64,000 nucleotides of DNA, taken from assembly GCF_007970665.1 (NCBI RefSeq), contig NZ_CP042430.1:2232001-2296000 (forward strand). The letters are read 5' to 3'. Shown here piece by piece: positions 48,732 to 57,167 of this stretch. Under the pieces are notes generated by a model, which saw nothing but the letters and a program-made list of their open reading frames with translations, searched no databases and was not told the DNA's origin. A program made the translations under genes and the position numbers. Origin of the DNA: Baekduia soli. GTDB taxonomy: Bacteria > Actinomycetota > Thermoleophilia > Solirubrobacterales > Solirubrobacteraceae. How positions within the stretch are numbered: position 1 is the stretch's first letter; each line of letters starts with the position of its first letter.

Positions 48732-49862
48732 CTACAGGTTGCCGCGCCGGTCCTGCTCGCGCTCCAGCGCCTCGAACAGGGCCTTGAAGTTGCCGTCGCC
48801 GAAGCCGCGGGCCCCGTGACGCTCGATGACCTCGAAGAACACGGTCGGCCGGTCGCCGACGGGCTTGGTGAAGATCTGCAGCAGGTGGCCGTCATCGTCG
48901 CGGTCGACGAGGATGCCCTGGGCGCGCAGGTCGGCCAGCTGGCCCTCGACCTCCGGGACCCGCGCGGGGACCCCGTCGTAGTAGGCGTCGGGGATGTCGA
49001 GGAACTCGACGCCCCGGCGGCGCAGCGCCGCGACCGTGCCGACGATGTCGCGCGTGGCCACCGCGAGGTGCTGGGCGCCCGGGCCCTCGTAGAACTCGAG
49101 GTACTCGTCGATCTGCGACCTGCGCTTGGCCTCGGCGGGCTCGTTGATCGGGAACTTGACGGCGCCGTTGCCGTTGGTGACGACCTTGGACATGAGCGCC
49201 GAGTACTCCGTCGAGATCGCCTCGTCGGTGAAGTGGAGCATCTCCTTCATGTTGAAGACGTCCTCGTAGTACTTCACCCAGGGGTCCATGTGCTCGACGT
49301 TGCCGACGATGTGGTCCAGCGCCAGCAGCATCGGCTCGGCGTCGTCGGACGGGTCCTGCGCGGCGGCGTAGCCGGGCAGGAACGGCCCGGGGTAGCCATC
49401 GCGCTGGACGAACGTGTGCAGGGTGTCGCCGTAGGTCCTGATGGACGCCAGGCGCACCGTGCCGTGCTCGTCGGTGGCGTCGTGGGGCTCGGCGACGCCC
49501 TCGGCACCGCGGCTCGTCGCCTCCTGCCAGGCGCGGTCGACCGACGGCACGCTCAGCGCGATGACCTTGACGCCGTCGCCGTGGCGGCGGTGGTGCTCGG
49601 CGATGGGCGAGTCGCTGTGCAGGGCGCCCGTCAGCACGAGGCGGATGCGGCCCTGCTGCAGGACGTAGGACGCGCGGTCGCGCGTGCCCGTCTCCAGCCC
49701 CGAGTAGGCGACGAGCCGGAAGCCGAACGCGTGACGGTAGTAGTAGGCCGCCTGCTTGGCGTTGCCCACGAACAGCTCGACATGATCGATGCCGTGCAGC
49801 GGCATGAAGTCCTCGGTGGCCGGCATGGTCCCGGCGGGGTGCAGGGCGGTCTGGGGCGTCAT
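48732..49862 (-). CDS. hppD: 4-hydroxyphenylpyruvate dioxygenase
   Basis: 376 residues from ATG 49862, preceded by a strong GAGGAGAG ribosome site. Two vicinal-oxygen-chelate halves: GIDHVELFVGNAKQAAYYYR and MLLALDHIVGNVEHMDPWVK. Fe(II) ligands H-H-E appear in LDHIVGN, GAQHLAVAT and PTVFFEVIERHGARGFG. It converts 4-hydroxyphenylpyruvate to homogentisate. It lies with hmgA in a tyrosine/phenylalanine degradation operon controlled by the divergent Lrp protein. Confidence 0.95.
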   Translation of the reverse strand: MTPQTALHPAGTMPATEDFMPLHGIDHVELFVGNAKQAAYYYRHAFGFRLVAYSGLETGTRDRASYVLQQGRIRLVLTGALHSDSPIAEHHRRHGDGVKVIALSVPSVDRAWQEATSRGAEGVAEPHDATDEHGTVRLASIRTYGDTLHTFVQRDGYPGPFLPGYAAAQDPSDDAEPMLLALDHIVGNVEHMDPWVKYYEDVFNMKEMLHFTDEAISTEYSALMSKVVTNGNGAVKFPINEPAEAKRRSQIDEYLEFYEGPGAQHLAVATRDIVGTVAALRRRGVEFLDIPDAYYDGVPARVPEVEGQLADLRAQGILVDRDDDGHLLQIFTKPVGDRPTVFFEVIERHGARGFGDGNFKALFEALEREQDRRGNL

Positions 49863-49899
49863 CGATCTCTCCTCGGTGTCGGGAACCGTCCCGTTGAAT

Positions 49900-49935
49900 G
49901 ATCCGCTTGTCGCGGCCGCCGCTCAATGGCGGATC
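49900..49935. promoter_or_regulatory. Candidate Lrp operator GATCCGC/GCGGATC
   Basis: A perfect 7-bp inverted repeat (49900-49906, 49929-49935) with a 22-bp centre lies between the divergent hppD and lrp genes, just upstream of the lrp -10 (TAGACT). Confidence 0.5.
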
Positions 49936-49951
49936 GTTGCGTCTGGACGCC

Positions 49952-49957
49952 TAGACT
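49952..49957 (+). promoter_or_regulatory. Leaderless -10 element of the Lrp gene
   Basis: TAGACT ends 6 nt before GTG 49964; no Shine-Dalgarno can fit. Confidence 0.5.
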
Positions 49958-49963
49958 TGGCCC

Positions 49964-50401
49964 GTGGACGACATCGACCGCAAGATCGTTGCGCTGCTGC
50001 GGGAGAACGCGAGGCGCTCGTTCCAGGACATCGGCGGGCGCGTCGCGCTGAGCGCCCCGGCGGTCAAGCGCCGGGTCGACCGCCTGGAGGCCGACGGCGT
50101 CATCCGCTCCTACGCCGCGGTCGTCGACCCGGCCGCGATGGGCTGGACCACGCACGCGGTGGTCGCGCTGTACTGCGAGGGCCGCATGTCGGGCGGCGAG
50201 GTCCGCGCGTCCGTGGAGCAGCACCCCGAGGTCGAGGCGGCCTACACCGTGGCCGGCGACGCCAGCGCGATCCTGCACCTGCGCGCGGCCGACACCCAGC
50301 ACCTCGAGGAGGCGCTGGAGCGCCTGCGCGACACGCCGGGCGTGCGCCGCACGCACACCCAGGTCGTGCTCTCGACGCTCTTCGAGCGCCCGGTGGTCTA
50401 G
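49964..50401 (+). CDS. Lrp/AsnC-family regulator of tyrosine catabolism
   Basis: 145 residues from GTG 49964. HTH: DRKIVALLRENARRSFQDIG with recognition region ALSAPAVKRRVDRLEADG. RAM domain: THAVVALYCEGRMSGGEVRA, YTVAGDASAILHLRAADTQH. It is divergent from hppD-hmgA, so it most likely senses tyrosine, phenylalanine or a keto acid and controls these genes. Its stop overlaps the EamA gene stop in a shared CTAG. Confidence 0.9.
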   Translation: MDDIDRKIVALLRENARRSFQDIGGRVALSAPAVKRRVDRLEADGVIRSYAAVVDPAAMGWTTHAVVALYCEGRMSGGEVRASVEQHPEVEAAYTVAGDASAILHLRAADTQHLEEALERLRDTPGVRRTHTQVVLSTLFERPVV

Positions 50402-51362
50402 GCCGCCTCGGCGGCCGCGCCGGCGCGCACCGCCGCGGTGCGGCGCGCCTCGTGGCGCACGACGACGACCACCGAGGCCACGATGAGCGCCATGCCCGCG
50501 ATGGTCACGATCGTGATGCGCTCGTCCAGGAACACCGCGCCGAGCACCACGGCGATGAGCGGGTTGACGTAGGCGTAGGTCGAGACCTTGGAGATCGGTG
50601 CGTGCGCCAGCGCGTAGGCGTAGCAGGAGAACGCGACGATCGACCCGACGAGCACCAGGTAGGCCAGCGCGGCGAGCGAGGTCGCCGAGAACGCCGACGG
50701 GTGCAGCCCCTCGCCGGCGCAGGCGCCGGCGACCGTCAGGACGAGGCCGCCGAACAGCAGCTGCCAGGCCGTGGCCACCAGCGGATCGCCGGGCAGCGTG
50801 ATGCGCAGCGACGTGAACGAGCCCAGGCCCCAGGAGACCGCGGCCAGCACGACGAGCAGCACCATCCCGAGCGCCGCGCCGGCGGGCCGGCCCCGGGCAG
50901 CAGCAGCACGCCCACGCCGACGAAGCCCAGCGCGACGCCGGCCAGGGTGCGGCCCGCCACGCGGTCGCCGCCCAGCGTGCGAAACAGCGCGATCCACAGC
51001 GGGACCGAGGCGATGATCAGCGCGGTGAGGCCGGTGGGCACGTCGTGCTCGGCGATCGTCACCAGGCCGTTGCCGCCGGCCGCCAGCAGCGTGCCGACCA
51101 GCGCGCAGTGCGCCAGGCGCCCCCACGAGGTGGCGATCGCCGCCGGGCCGCCGCGCCGGGCGGCCAGGAACGCGAGCATGATCACGCCGGCGGCCACGAA
51201 CCGCACCCCGGCGCCCAGCAGCGGCGGCACCGTCTCGATCATGAGGCGGATCGCGAGGTACGTGCCGCCCCAGATGACGTAGACGGCACCGATCGCCGAC
51301 CACACCCGCCAGTCCTGAGGAGGGGAGCCCTGGGCGCGGATGTGGCCGGCGCCGGTGCGCAT
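50398..51362 (-). CDS. EamA/RhaT-family DMT transporter (frameshifted)
   Basis: From ATG 51362: WSAIGAVYVIWGGTYLAIRL, MIETVPPLLGAGVRFVAAGV, ALVGTLLAAGGNGLVTIAEH and ALGFVGVGVLLLPG. One base is missing near 50893, after which the other frame gives ALGMVLLVVLAAVSWGLGSF, LVLVGSIVAFSCYAYALAHA and NPLIAVVLGAVFLDERITIV. Both EamA repeats (10 helices, ~320 residues) are then complete. These transporters export amino acids or metabolites. A TAGCTT -10 element ends 7 nt upstream. Confidence 0.82.
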
Positions 51363-51369
51363 CCGCCGG

Positions 51370-51375
51370 AAGCTA
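51370..51375 (-). promoter_or_regulatory. Leaderless -10 element of the EamA gene
   Basis: TAGCTT on the minus strand ends 7 nt before ATG 51362. Confidence 0.45.
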
Positions 51376-51750
51376 CCCGCGCGAGAGCGCGGGACGCCTC
51401 CAGGGGTTCGTGCCCGTCAGCCGGAGGAGTTCCCGGCGCCGGTGCGGGCGAGGCGCCTGCAGCGCGTGTGCCCGCAGGAGGGCGACCAGGTCGGCGGTGG
51501 GCGCGAAGGGGTCGGCGATCACGCGGCCGTCATCGGCCGCGCGGGCCGCGAGGACGACGCCGTCGCGCTCGGCGACGACGACCGGGCCCGCGAGCGGGCG
51601 GCGGCTGTCGAGGGCGGCGAGGCGCGTGAGCGCGGCCGCGTCGTCGGGATAGGCCGGGCGCAGGACGACGGCGTCGGTGCGCGGGGGAGGGGGAGGGGGC
51701 CGGGCATGGCGATGATGATGGTGCTCCCAGCCCATCAGGACAAATGACAT
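51373..51750 (-). CDS. Small GNAT-like protein fragment
   Basis: 125 residues from ATG 51750. A His/Pro-rich start (GWEHHHHRHARPPPPPPR) is followed by a partial acetyltransferase-like core: VVLRPAYPDDAAALTRLAAL, GPVVVAERDGVVLAARAADD. The acetyl-CoA-binding Q/RxxGxG/A loop is missing, so it is a truncated or degenerate GNAT, a type I have seen as short conserved proteins in this order. It is divergent from the LysR gene, 28 bp away. Confidence 0.55.
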   Translation of the reverse strand: MSFVLMGWEHHHHRHARPPPPPPRTDAVVLRPAYPDDAAALTRLAALDSRRPLAGPVVVAERDGVVLAARAADDGRVIADPFAPTADLVALLRAHALQAPRPHRRRELLRLTGTNPWRRPALSRG

Positions 51751-51778
51751 TCGGTGACGCTGCCGGTAAGTTCTCCTT

Positions 51779-52714
51779 ATGCTCGATGTCCGCCGTCTGC
51801 GCGTCCTGCGCGAGGTCGCGGCCCAGCGGTCGTTCTCGGCTGCCGCGGAGGCGCTGTCCTACACGCAGTCCGCCGTGTCCCAGCAGATCGCCGCGCTGGA
51901 GCGCGAGGCGGGCGCGTGCCTGGTGGAGCGCAGCGCCCGGGGCGTCCGGCTCACGGAGGCCGGGCGTGCGCTCGTCACGCACGCCGAGGTCATCCTCGCC
52001 CGGCTGGCCGACGCCGAGGACGAGCTCGAGGCGATCGCCGGGCTGCGCACCGGGCGCCTGCGCCTGGCCGCGTTCCCCAGCGCGTGCGCCACGCTCATGC
52101 CGCTGGCCGTCGCCGGCTTCCGCGAGCGCCACCCGGGCATCGAGCTCACGCTCTGCCCCGCCGAGCCCGACGAGGGCCTGCGCCTGCTGCGCGCCGGCGA
52201 GGTCGACGTCGCGCTGGCCATCGAGACCACGTTCGCCCGCCCCGGCCCCGACGACGTCGACCGCGTGCACCTGCTCGACGACCCGATGTACATCATGCTG
52301 CCCGCCAGCCATCGCCTGGCGGGTCGCGGGCGCGTGCGCCTGGCCGACCTCGCCGACGAGGCGTGGATGATCGGCACGACGGGCCACTGCCCCGACGCCA
52401 GCATCTTCCTGCGGGCCTGCCAGACCGCGGGCTTCGAGCCGCGGATGGCCTTCAACCTCGACGACTACAACGCCATCCAGGGCTTCGTCGCGGCCGGGAT
52501 GGGCGTGTCGTTCATCCCCGACCTCGCGCTCATCACGGTCCGCGACGACGTCGTGGTCCGCTCGCTGGGCGCGCGGCCGCCCGTGCGCCGCATCCTGGCC
52601 GCGACCGCCGCCGGCGCCTACCGCTCGCCGGCCAAGACGGCGATGCTCGACGTGCTCGTCGCCGTGGCCCGCGACTTCGGGCGGCGGCGCACCGAGCTGG
52701 CGCTGGCCTCCTAG
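51779..52714 (+). CDS. LysR-family transcriptional regulator
   Basis: 311 residues. Winged helix: RVLREVAAQRSFSAAAEALS, YTQSAVSQQIAALEREAGAC. Substrate-binding domain: GRLRLAAFPSACATLMPLAV, LCPAEPDEGLRLLRAGEVDV, GMGVSFIPDLALITVRDDVV. It is divergent from the small GNAT-like gene and the EamA transporter, which are plausible targets. The stop overlaps the DUF488 stop in CTAG. Confidence 0.92.
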   Translation: MLDVRRLRVLREVAAQRSFSAAAEALSYTQSAVSQQIAALEREAGACLVERSARGVRLTEAGRALVTHAEVILARLADAEDELEAIAGLRTGRLRLAAFPSACATLMPLAVAGFRERHPGIELTLCPAEPDEGLRLLRAGEVDVALAIETTFARPGPDDVDRVHLLDDPMYIMLPASHRLAGRGRVRLADLADEAWMIGTTGHCPDASIFLRACQTAGFEPRMAFNLDDYNAIQGFVAAGMGVSFIPDLALITVRDDVVVRSLGARPPVRRILAATAAGAYRSPAKTAMLDVLVAVARDFGRRRTELALAS

Positions 52715-53256
52715 AGGCCGAGCCCGAGCTGCGCCGCCGGGTAGACGGGCAGGCCGCCGGAGACGACGGCGAACGGCGTCAGGGCGTGGGGCTCGGTGCC
52801 GCCGCCGGGGCCGACATGGACGACCTCCCAGCCGCGGACGGCCAGGACGTCGGCGACGAGCCGGCGGTGGCAGCGTCGCCAGTCGGCCTCCGCGCACAGC
52901 ACGGCCGTGCGCCGCCCGGCGGCCAGGGCCTCCAGGTGGGCGAGCCCGCGCGCGAACTCGGCGGTGGCGACGTGGTCGGCGTAGCCGCGCATGGCGGCTT
53001 CGGCGAACCCGTCGTTGGGCGAGCCGGCCACGGGCTCGCGGCGGCCGCCGAGCTCGGGCACGTGCGTGTAGGTCACCCCGCGAGGCGCCAGCTCGACGGC
53101 GAGCGCGTCGTCGTCGAAGTGCGGGTGGCGCCGCGACCGCGGCCAGCGGCGCACGTCGGCCAAGGCGGTCACGTCCTGGGCCGCGAGCAGGCCGGCGAGG
53201 TGCTCGAGCGCGTGGGCGGAGTGACCGACGGTCAGGATGACGCGCGGCGCGGTCAC
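52711..53256 (-). CDS. DUF488-family protein
   Basis: 181 residues from GTG 53256. ILTVGHSAHALEHLAGLLAA, ALADVRRWPRSRRHPHFDDD, YTHVPELGGRREP and VLCAEADWRRCHRRLVADVL are the DUF488 landmarks, including the conserved Cys-His pair near WRRCHR. Members are small cytosolic proteins of unknown function, sometimes linked to DNA or stress metabolism. It converges on LysR and follows the FAH gene by 7 bp. Confidence 0.85.
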   Translation of the reverse strand: MTAPRVILTVGHSAHALEHLAGLLAAQDVTALADVRRWPRSRRHPHFDDDALAVELAPRGVTYTHVPELGGRREPVAGSPNDGFAEAAMRGYADHVATAEFARGLAHLEALAAGRRTAVLCAEADWRRCHRRLVADVLAVRGWEVVHVGPGGGTEPHALTPFAVVSGGLPVYPAAQLGLGL

Positions 53257-53263
53257 GGCGGGC

Positions 53264-54109
53264 TCAGACGATCGGCGCCTCGAGGCGGCCGAGCCCGTCG
53301 GCCTCGATCGCCACCGTGTCGCCGGGCTGCAGCCAGCGCGCCCGGTCATCGGGCACGTCGGCGTTGAGCTCGAGCAGGCACCCGCGGTCCAGGGTGCCCG
53401 AGCCCAGCACGTCGCCCGGGCGCAGCCGCGTCTCGCGCGCCGCCTGGGCCACGAGCTGCGGCCAGGTCCAGTGCATCGCCCCGGCGTCGCTGCGCGTGAT
53501 CTCGGCCCCGTCGATCGTCGCGCGGGCCTCGAGCCGCAGGCGCCCGTCGACGAGCGGCAGCTCGTCGGGCGTCACGAGCCACGGGCCCATCGACGTCGCG
53601 AAGTCCTTGCCCTTGGCCGGGCCGAGCCCGACGGTCATCTCCCGGCGCTGGATGTCGCGGGCGCTCCAGTCGTTGAACAGGGTGAAGCCGGCGATCGCGC
53701 CGTCCTCGCCGATGACCGCGGCGATCTCGAGCTCGAGGTCCAGCCGCTCGCAGCCCGCGGGCCGGCGCACCGGCGTGCCGGGCCCCTGGACCGAGGCCGG
53801 GTTGGAGAAGTAGAAGACCGGCGCCTCGTACCACGCCTCGGGCACGTCGCGCCCGCGCAGGCGCGAGCCGGTCGACACGTGCCCCTCGTAGGCGTAGAAG
53901 TCGCGCACGCTGGGCGGCTCGGGCACCGGTGCCAGCAGCGTCGCGTCGGCCACCGCGTGGTCGCGGCCGCTCGGGGCGTGCCCCTCGCCGCGCAACCAGT
54001 GCAGCATCGTCGGGGCCGCCAGCTCGACGATGCGGGCGTCGCCGCCCTCGCCGTCGAGGCGGCCGACGCGGGCGGTGCCGCTGCGATCGCGGAAGGAGAC
54101 CAGGCGCAT
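53264..54109 (-). CDS. Fumarylacetoacetate hydrolase-family protein
   Basis: 281 residues from ATG 54109. FAH-family metal site: RLDLELEIAAVIGEDG (E-x-E), GFTLFNDWSARDIQ, MGPWLVTPDELPLVDGRLRL, GDVLGSGTLDRGCLLELNAD. It hydrolyses fumarylacetoacetate or a related C-C bond in acylpyruvates, and would complete the tyrosine route begun by HppD and HmgA. No maleylacetoacetate isomerase is visible in the window. A TAGCGT -10 element lies 8 nt upstream. Confidence 0.85.
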   Translation of the reverse strand: MRLVSFRDRSGTARVGRLDGEGGDARIVELAAPTMLHWLRGEGHAPSGRDHAVADATLLAPVPEPPSVRDFYAYEGHVSTGSRLRGRDVPEAWYEAPVFYFSNPASVQGPGTPVRRPAGCERLDLELEIAAVIGEDGAIAGFTLFNDWSARDIQRREMTVGLGPAKGKDFATSMGPWLVTPDELPLVDGRLRLEARATIDGAEITRSDAGAMHWTWPQLVAQAARETRLRPGDVLGSGTLDRGCLLELNADVPDDRARWLQPGDTVAIEADGLGRLEAPIV

Positions 54110-54117
54110 GCCCGCGC

Positions 54118-54123
54118 ACGCTA
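54118..54123 (-). promoter_or_regulatory. Leaderless -10 element of the FAH gene
   Basis: TAGCGT on the minus strand ends 8 nt before ATG 54109. Confidence 0.5.
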
Positions 54124-54165
54124 GCCGGTGGACGTGCTGCGCCGGGCGCCTGCCATCATCGGTGC

Positions 54166-54573
54166 GTGGCCTACGACGTCGAGATCGTGCGCCGGGCGTT
54201 CATCGCCTTCGAGCACCGCGACGCCGGCGCGCTGCTGGAGATCTGCTCGCCGCACATCGTCTTCGAGCCGGTCACGGCCCGCCTGGCCGCCGGCGGCGAG
54301 CCCTACTGCGGCCATGCGGGCATGCTGCGCTACCTCGACGACGTGGCCCGGGTCTGGCAGGAGCTGCGGCCCACGCCGGACCGCTATCGCACGGGGGAGG
54401 GCGGCCTCGTCGTCGCCACGGGACGCGTCTATGCCTGGGGCGTGGGCCGCGTCATCGACTCGCCCGCCGGGTGGCTCTGGCGCGTGGAGGACGGGCGCAT
54501 CACCTACGGCCGCGTCTTCGGCACCGCGGCCGGGGCCCTGGAGGCCGCCGGGATGCTCACGCCCGACGCCTGA
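54166..54573 (+). CDS. SnoaL/NTF2-fold protein
   Basis: 135 residues from GTG 54166. Ketosteroid-isomerase-like cone fold: VEIVRRAFIAFEHRDAGALL, EICSPHIVFEPVTARLAAGG, YCGHAGMLRYLDDVARVWQE, WLWRVEDGRITYGRVFGTAA. Many such proteins are uncharacterised or act as small isomerases/hydrolases. The FAH gene is divergent, only 56 bp away. The 120 bp after it carry the phaB promoter region but no gene. Confidence 0.78.
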   Translation: MAYDVEIVRRAFIAFEHRDAGALLEICSPHIVFEPVTARLAAGGEPYCGHAGMLRYLDDVARVWQELRPTPDRYRTGEGGLVVATGRVYAWGVGRVIDSPAGWLWRVEDGRITYGRVFGTAAGALEAAGMLTPDA

Positions 54574-54693
54574 GCGGCGCCCGGCGATCGCCACCGGACA
54601 CCCCGCCAAACACTTCCCCCCGACCCTGTCCGTTCCGGGGATACTCGCGTCGAGCGGACCTCCAGGCCCGACGTTCGACCAAGGGAGCGGAGC

Positions 54694-55518
54694 ATGACGA
54701 CCACGGGACCGAGCAGCGCGCAGGACTTCGTCGCGGGCAACAAGCTGGAGGGGCGCGTCGCGTTCGTCACGGGCGGCACACGCGGGATCGGGGCGGCCAT
54801 CAGCCGCAGCCTGGCCAGCCAGGGCGCGACGGTGGCGGCGGGCTACAGCCGCAACGTCGACAAGGCCGAGGGCTTCCGCGCGGACCTCGAGCAGCTCGGC
54901 GCCGAGGCCTCGATCCACCAGGGCAACGTCGCCTCGGCCGACGACTGCCGCCGGACCGTCGGCGAGGTCATCGAGCGCCACGGCCGGCTCGACATCCTCG
55001 TCAACAACGCGGGCATCACCGCCGACGCGCGGATGCTCAAGATGACCGCCGAGGAGTGGTACACGGTGCTGGCCGTCAACCTCTCCGGGGCGTTCTTCTG
55101 CGCGCAGGCCGCCCTCGGCCACATGCTCGAGCGCGGCAGCGGGCGCATCATCAACATCTCCTCGCTGGCCGGCCAGAGCGGCAACATCGGCCAGACGAAC
55201 TACGCGGCGTCCAAGTCGGGCATGTTCGGCCTGACCAAGACGATGGCCCTGGAGGCCGCCAGCGCGCTGGCGCGCGAGGACCGCCTGGATCCGTTCGGCA
55301 TCGGCGTGACCGTCAACTGCGTGGCCCCCGGCTACACGACGACCGACATGGTGGCCGACGTGCCGCCCAAGGTCCTCGCCAAGGTCGCCGACTCCATCCC
55401 GCTCAAGCGGCTCGGGCGCCCGGAGGAGATCGCCCGCGTCGTGCACTTCCTCTGCGCCGACGCCTCGGGCTACATCACCGGGCAGGTGTGGGGCGTCAAC
55501 GGCGGCCTCGAGATGTAG
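54694..55518 (+). CDS. phaB: Acetoacetyl-CoA reductase-like SDR (PhaB/FabG)
   Basis: 274 residues from ATG 54694, with a GGAG ribosome site in GGGAGCGGAGCATG. Cofactor motif AFVTGGTRGIGAAISRSLAS, DILVNNAGITADARMLKMTA, catalytic INISSLAGQSGNIGQTNYAA with YAASK, and the end FLCADASGYITGQVWGVNGG. The NNAGIT...MTxEEW pattern is shared with PhaB, which makes (R)-3-hydroxyacyl-CoA. Position next to a PhaC/depolymerase set supports that role; FabG-type fatty acid reduction cannot be excluded. Confidence 0.82.
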   Translation: MTTTGPSSAQDFVAGNKLEGRVAFVTGGTRGIGAAISRSLASQGATVAAGYSRNVDKAEGFRADLEQLGAEASIHQGNVASADDCRRTVGEVIERHGRLDILVNNAGITADARMLKMTAEEWYTVLAVNLSGAFFCAQAALGHMLERGSGRIINISSLAGQSGNIGQTNYAASKSGMFGLTKTMALEAASALAREDRLDPFGIGVTVNCVAPGYTTTDMVADVPPKVLAKVADSIPLKRLGRPEEIARVVHFLCADASGYITGQVWGVNGGLEM

Positions 55519-55551
55519 GCGACACCGGCCCCGGGGGGCCAGGTTCGCCTC
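55516..55551. terminator. Imperfect hairpin repeat, copy 2
   Basis: A 16-bp stem with three mismatches (AGGCGA...GGCCCC pairing with GGGGCC...TCGCCT) lies right after the phaB stop. Its CCAGGTTCGC core matches the repeat at 43557-43588. It sits between convergent phaB and the acyl-CoA ligase gene. Confidence 0.5.
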
Positions 55552-55582
55552 GGGTGCCGGCGCAGGGGGCCGAGCCGTGCGC

Positions 55583-57154
55583 TCAGACGGTCTCGGCGAA
55601 GCGGTCGCGCAGCTCGCGCTTGAGGATCTTGCCGCTGGCGTTCTTGGGCAGCTCGCCGACGATCTCGACGCGCTTGGGGACCTTGAACCCGGCGAGGCGC
55701 TCGCGGCAGAAGGCGACGATCTCCTCCGCGGTCACGTCGGCCCCGGTGCGCGGGACGACGGCCGCGGTCACGGCCTCGATCCAGCGCGGGTCGGGCAGGC
55801 CGAAGATCGCCACCTCCTGCACGGCCTCGTGGGCGTAGATGACCTCCTCGACCTCGCGGCTGGCGACGTTCTCGCCCCCGGTCTTGATCATGTCCTTCTT
55901 GCGGTCCACGACGCTGAGGTAGCCCTCCTCGTCGATGACGCCCAGGTCGCCGCTGTGGAACCAGCCGTTCTTGAACGCCTCGGCCGTCTTGGCCGGGTCG
56001 TTGTAGTAGCCGAGCATCGCGTGCGGCGAGCGGTGCACGATCTCGCCGACCTCGCCCGGGGCGACCGGGCGGTCCTGGTCGTCGACGACGAGCGTCTCGA
56101 CGTTGATCGACGGTCGGCCCGCCGAGCCGGCCTTGCGCACCTGGTCCTCGGGGCGCAGGAGCGTGGCCATCGGCGACATCTCGGTCTGGCCGTAGAAGTT
56201 GAACAGCCGCACGTCGGGCAGGCGCCGGCTCATCTCGAGCAGCACCTCGACGGGCATGGCCGAGGCGCCATAGTAGCCCTTGCGCAGCGAGCTGAGGTCG
56301 CGCGTCTCGAAGTCGGGGTGGCGCAGCAGCGAGATCCACACCGTGGGCGGCACGAACAGCTTCGTGGCCCGCTCGGCCTCGATGGCCTCCAGGATGAGCC
56401 CGGCGTCGGGGCGGGGCAGGATCACGCTCGCCGCGCCGAGGTAGAGGTCGGGCATCAGGAAGCAGTACAGCTGCGCGCAGTGGTACAGCGGCATGGGGTG
56501 GATCTCGACGTCGGCGCGCGACATCTCGCCGTCGACGATGCAGGACACGAACTGCGTGATGAGGCTGCGGCTCGTGAGCATCGCGCCCTTGGGCCGCGAC
56601 TCGGTGCCGCTCGTGTACAGCAGCGCGATCGGGTCGTCGTCGCCGACGGCCGCGGTCGGCTCGGTGGCGTCGGGATGCTCGAACCAGGCGTCCACGGCCT
56701 CCCAGCCCTCCGGCGGGGTGGCGGGTGCGTCGGCGATCACCGCGCGCACGCCGACCGCGTCCGCCCGCCCGCTCGCCTGGAGCGCCGCGGCGGAGACCGG
56801 CAGCAACGCGTCCTCGGCGACCAGCCCGGTGACCTGGGCGTGGTCCAGGATGAACGCCACCTCGTCGGCGCCGAGCATGAAGTTGATCGGCACGACGACG
56901 GCCCCGAGCCGCGCGAGCGCCAGCGTCGTGACGACGAACCCGTAGGAGTTGTGGGCGTGCAGCGCGAGGTGGTCGCCCTGGGCCACGCCGCGGGCGGCGA
57001 GGGCGTTGGCCGTGCGGTTGACGGTCTCGTCGAGCTCGGCGAACGTCTGGCGGACCGGGCCGTAGACGATCGCGAGGCGCTCGGGATCCCGCCGGGCGGA
57101 GCGCCGCAGCAGATCGCCGAGCGCGTGGCTGCGGGCGGCGTGCATCTCGTTCAT
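55583..57154 (-). CDS. AMP-dependent acyl-CoA synthetase (fatty-acyl type)
   Basis: 523 residues. ANL motifs: LLYTSGTESRPKGAMLTSRS, YGQTEMSPMATLLR, GWFHSGDLGVIDEEGYLSVV, RKKDMIKTGGENVASREVEE and catalytic Lys in LPKNASGKILKREL. It converts a fatty or hydroxy acid into its CoA ester. It lies between phaB and the depolymerase gene, so it likely recycles hydroxy acids released from polyhydroxyalkanoate. It probably shares a transcript with the hydrolase gene 13 bp upstream. Confidence 0.9.
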   Translation of the reverse strand: MNEMHAARSHALGDLLRRSARRDPERLAIVYGPVRQTFAELDETVNRTANALAARGVAQGDHLALHAHNSYGFVVTTLALARLGAVVVPINFMLGADEVAFILDHAQVTGLVAEDALLPVSAAALQASGRADAVGVRAVIADAPATPPEGWEAVDAWFEHPDATEPTAAVGDDDPIALLYTSGTESRPKGAMLTSRSLITQFVSCIVDGEMSRADVEIHPMPLYHCAQLYCFLMPDLYLGAASVILPRPDAGLILEAIEAERATKLFVPPTVWISLLRHPDFETRDLSSLRKGYYGASAMPVEVLLEMSRRLPDVRLFNFYGQTEMSPMATLLRPEDQVRKAGSAGRPSINVETLVVDDQDRPVAPGEVGEIVHRSPHAMLGYYNDPAKTAEAFKNGWFHSGDLGVIDEEGYLSVVDRKKDMIKTGGENVASREVEEVIYAHEAVQEVAIFGLPDPRWIEAVTAAVVPRTGADVTAEEIVAFCRERLAGFKVPKRVEIVGELPKNASGKILKRELRDRFAETV

Positions 57155-57167
57155 GCAGCGCAGCTTC

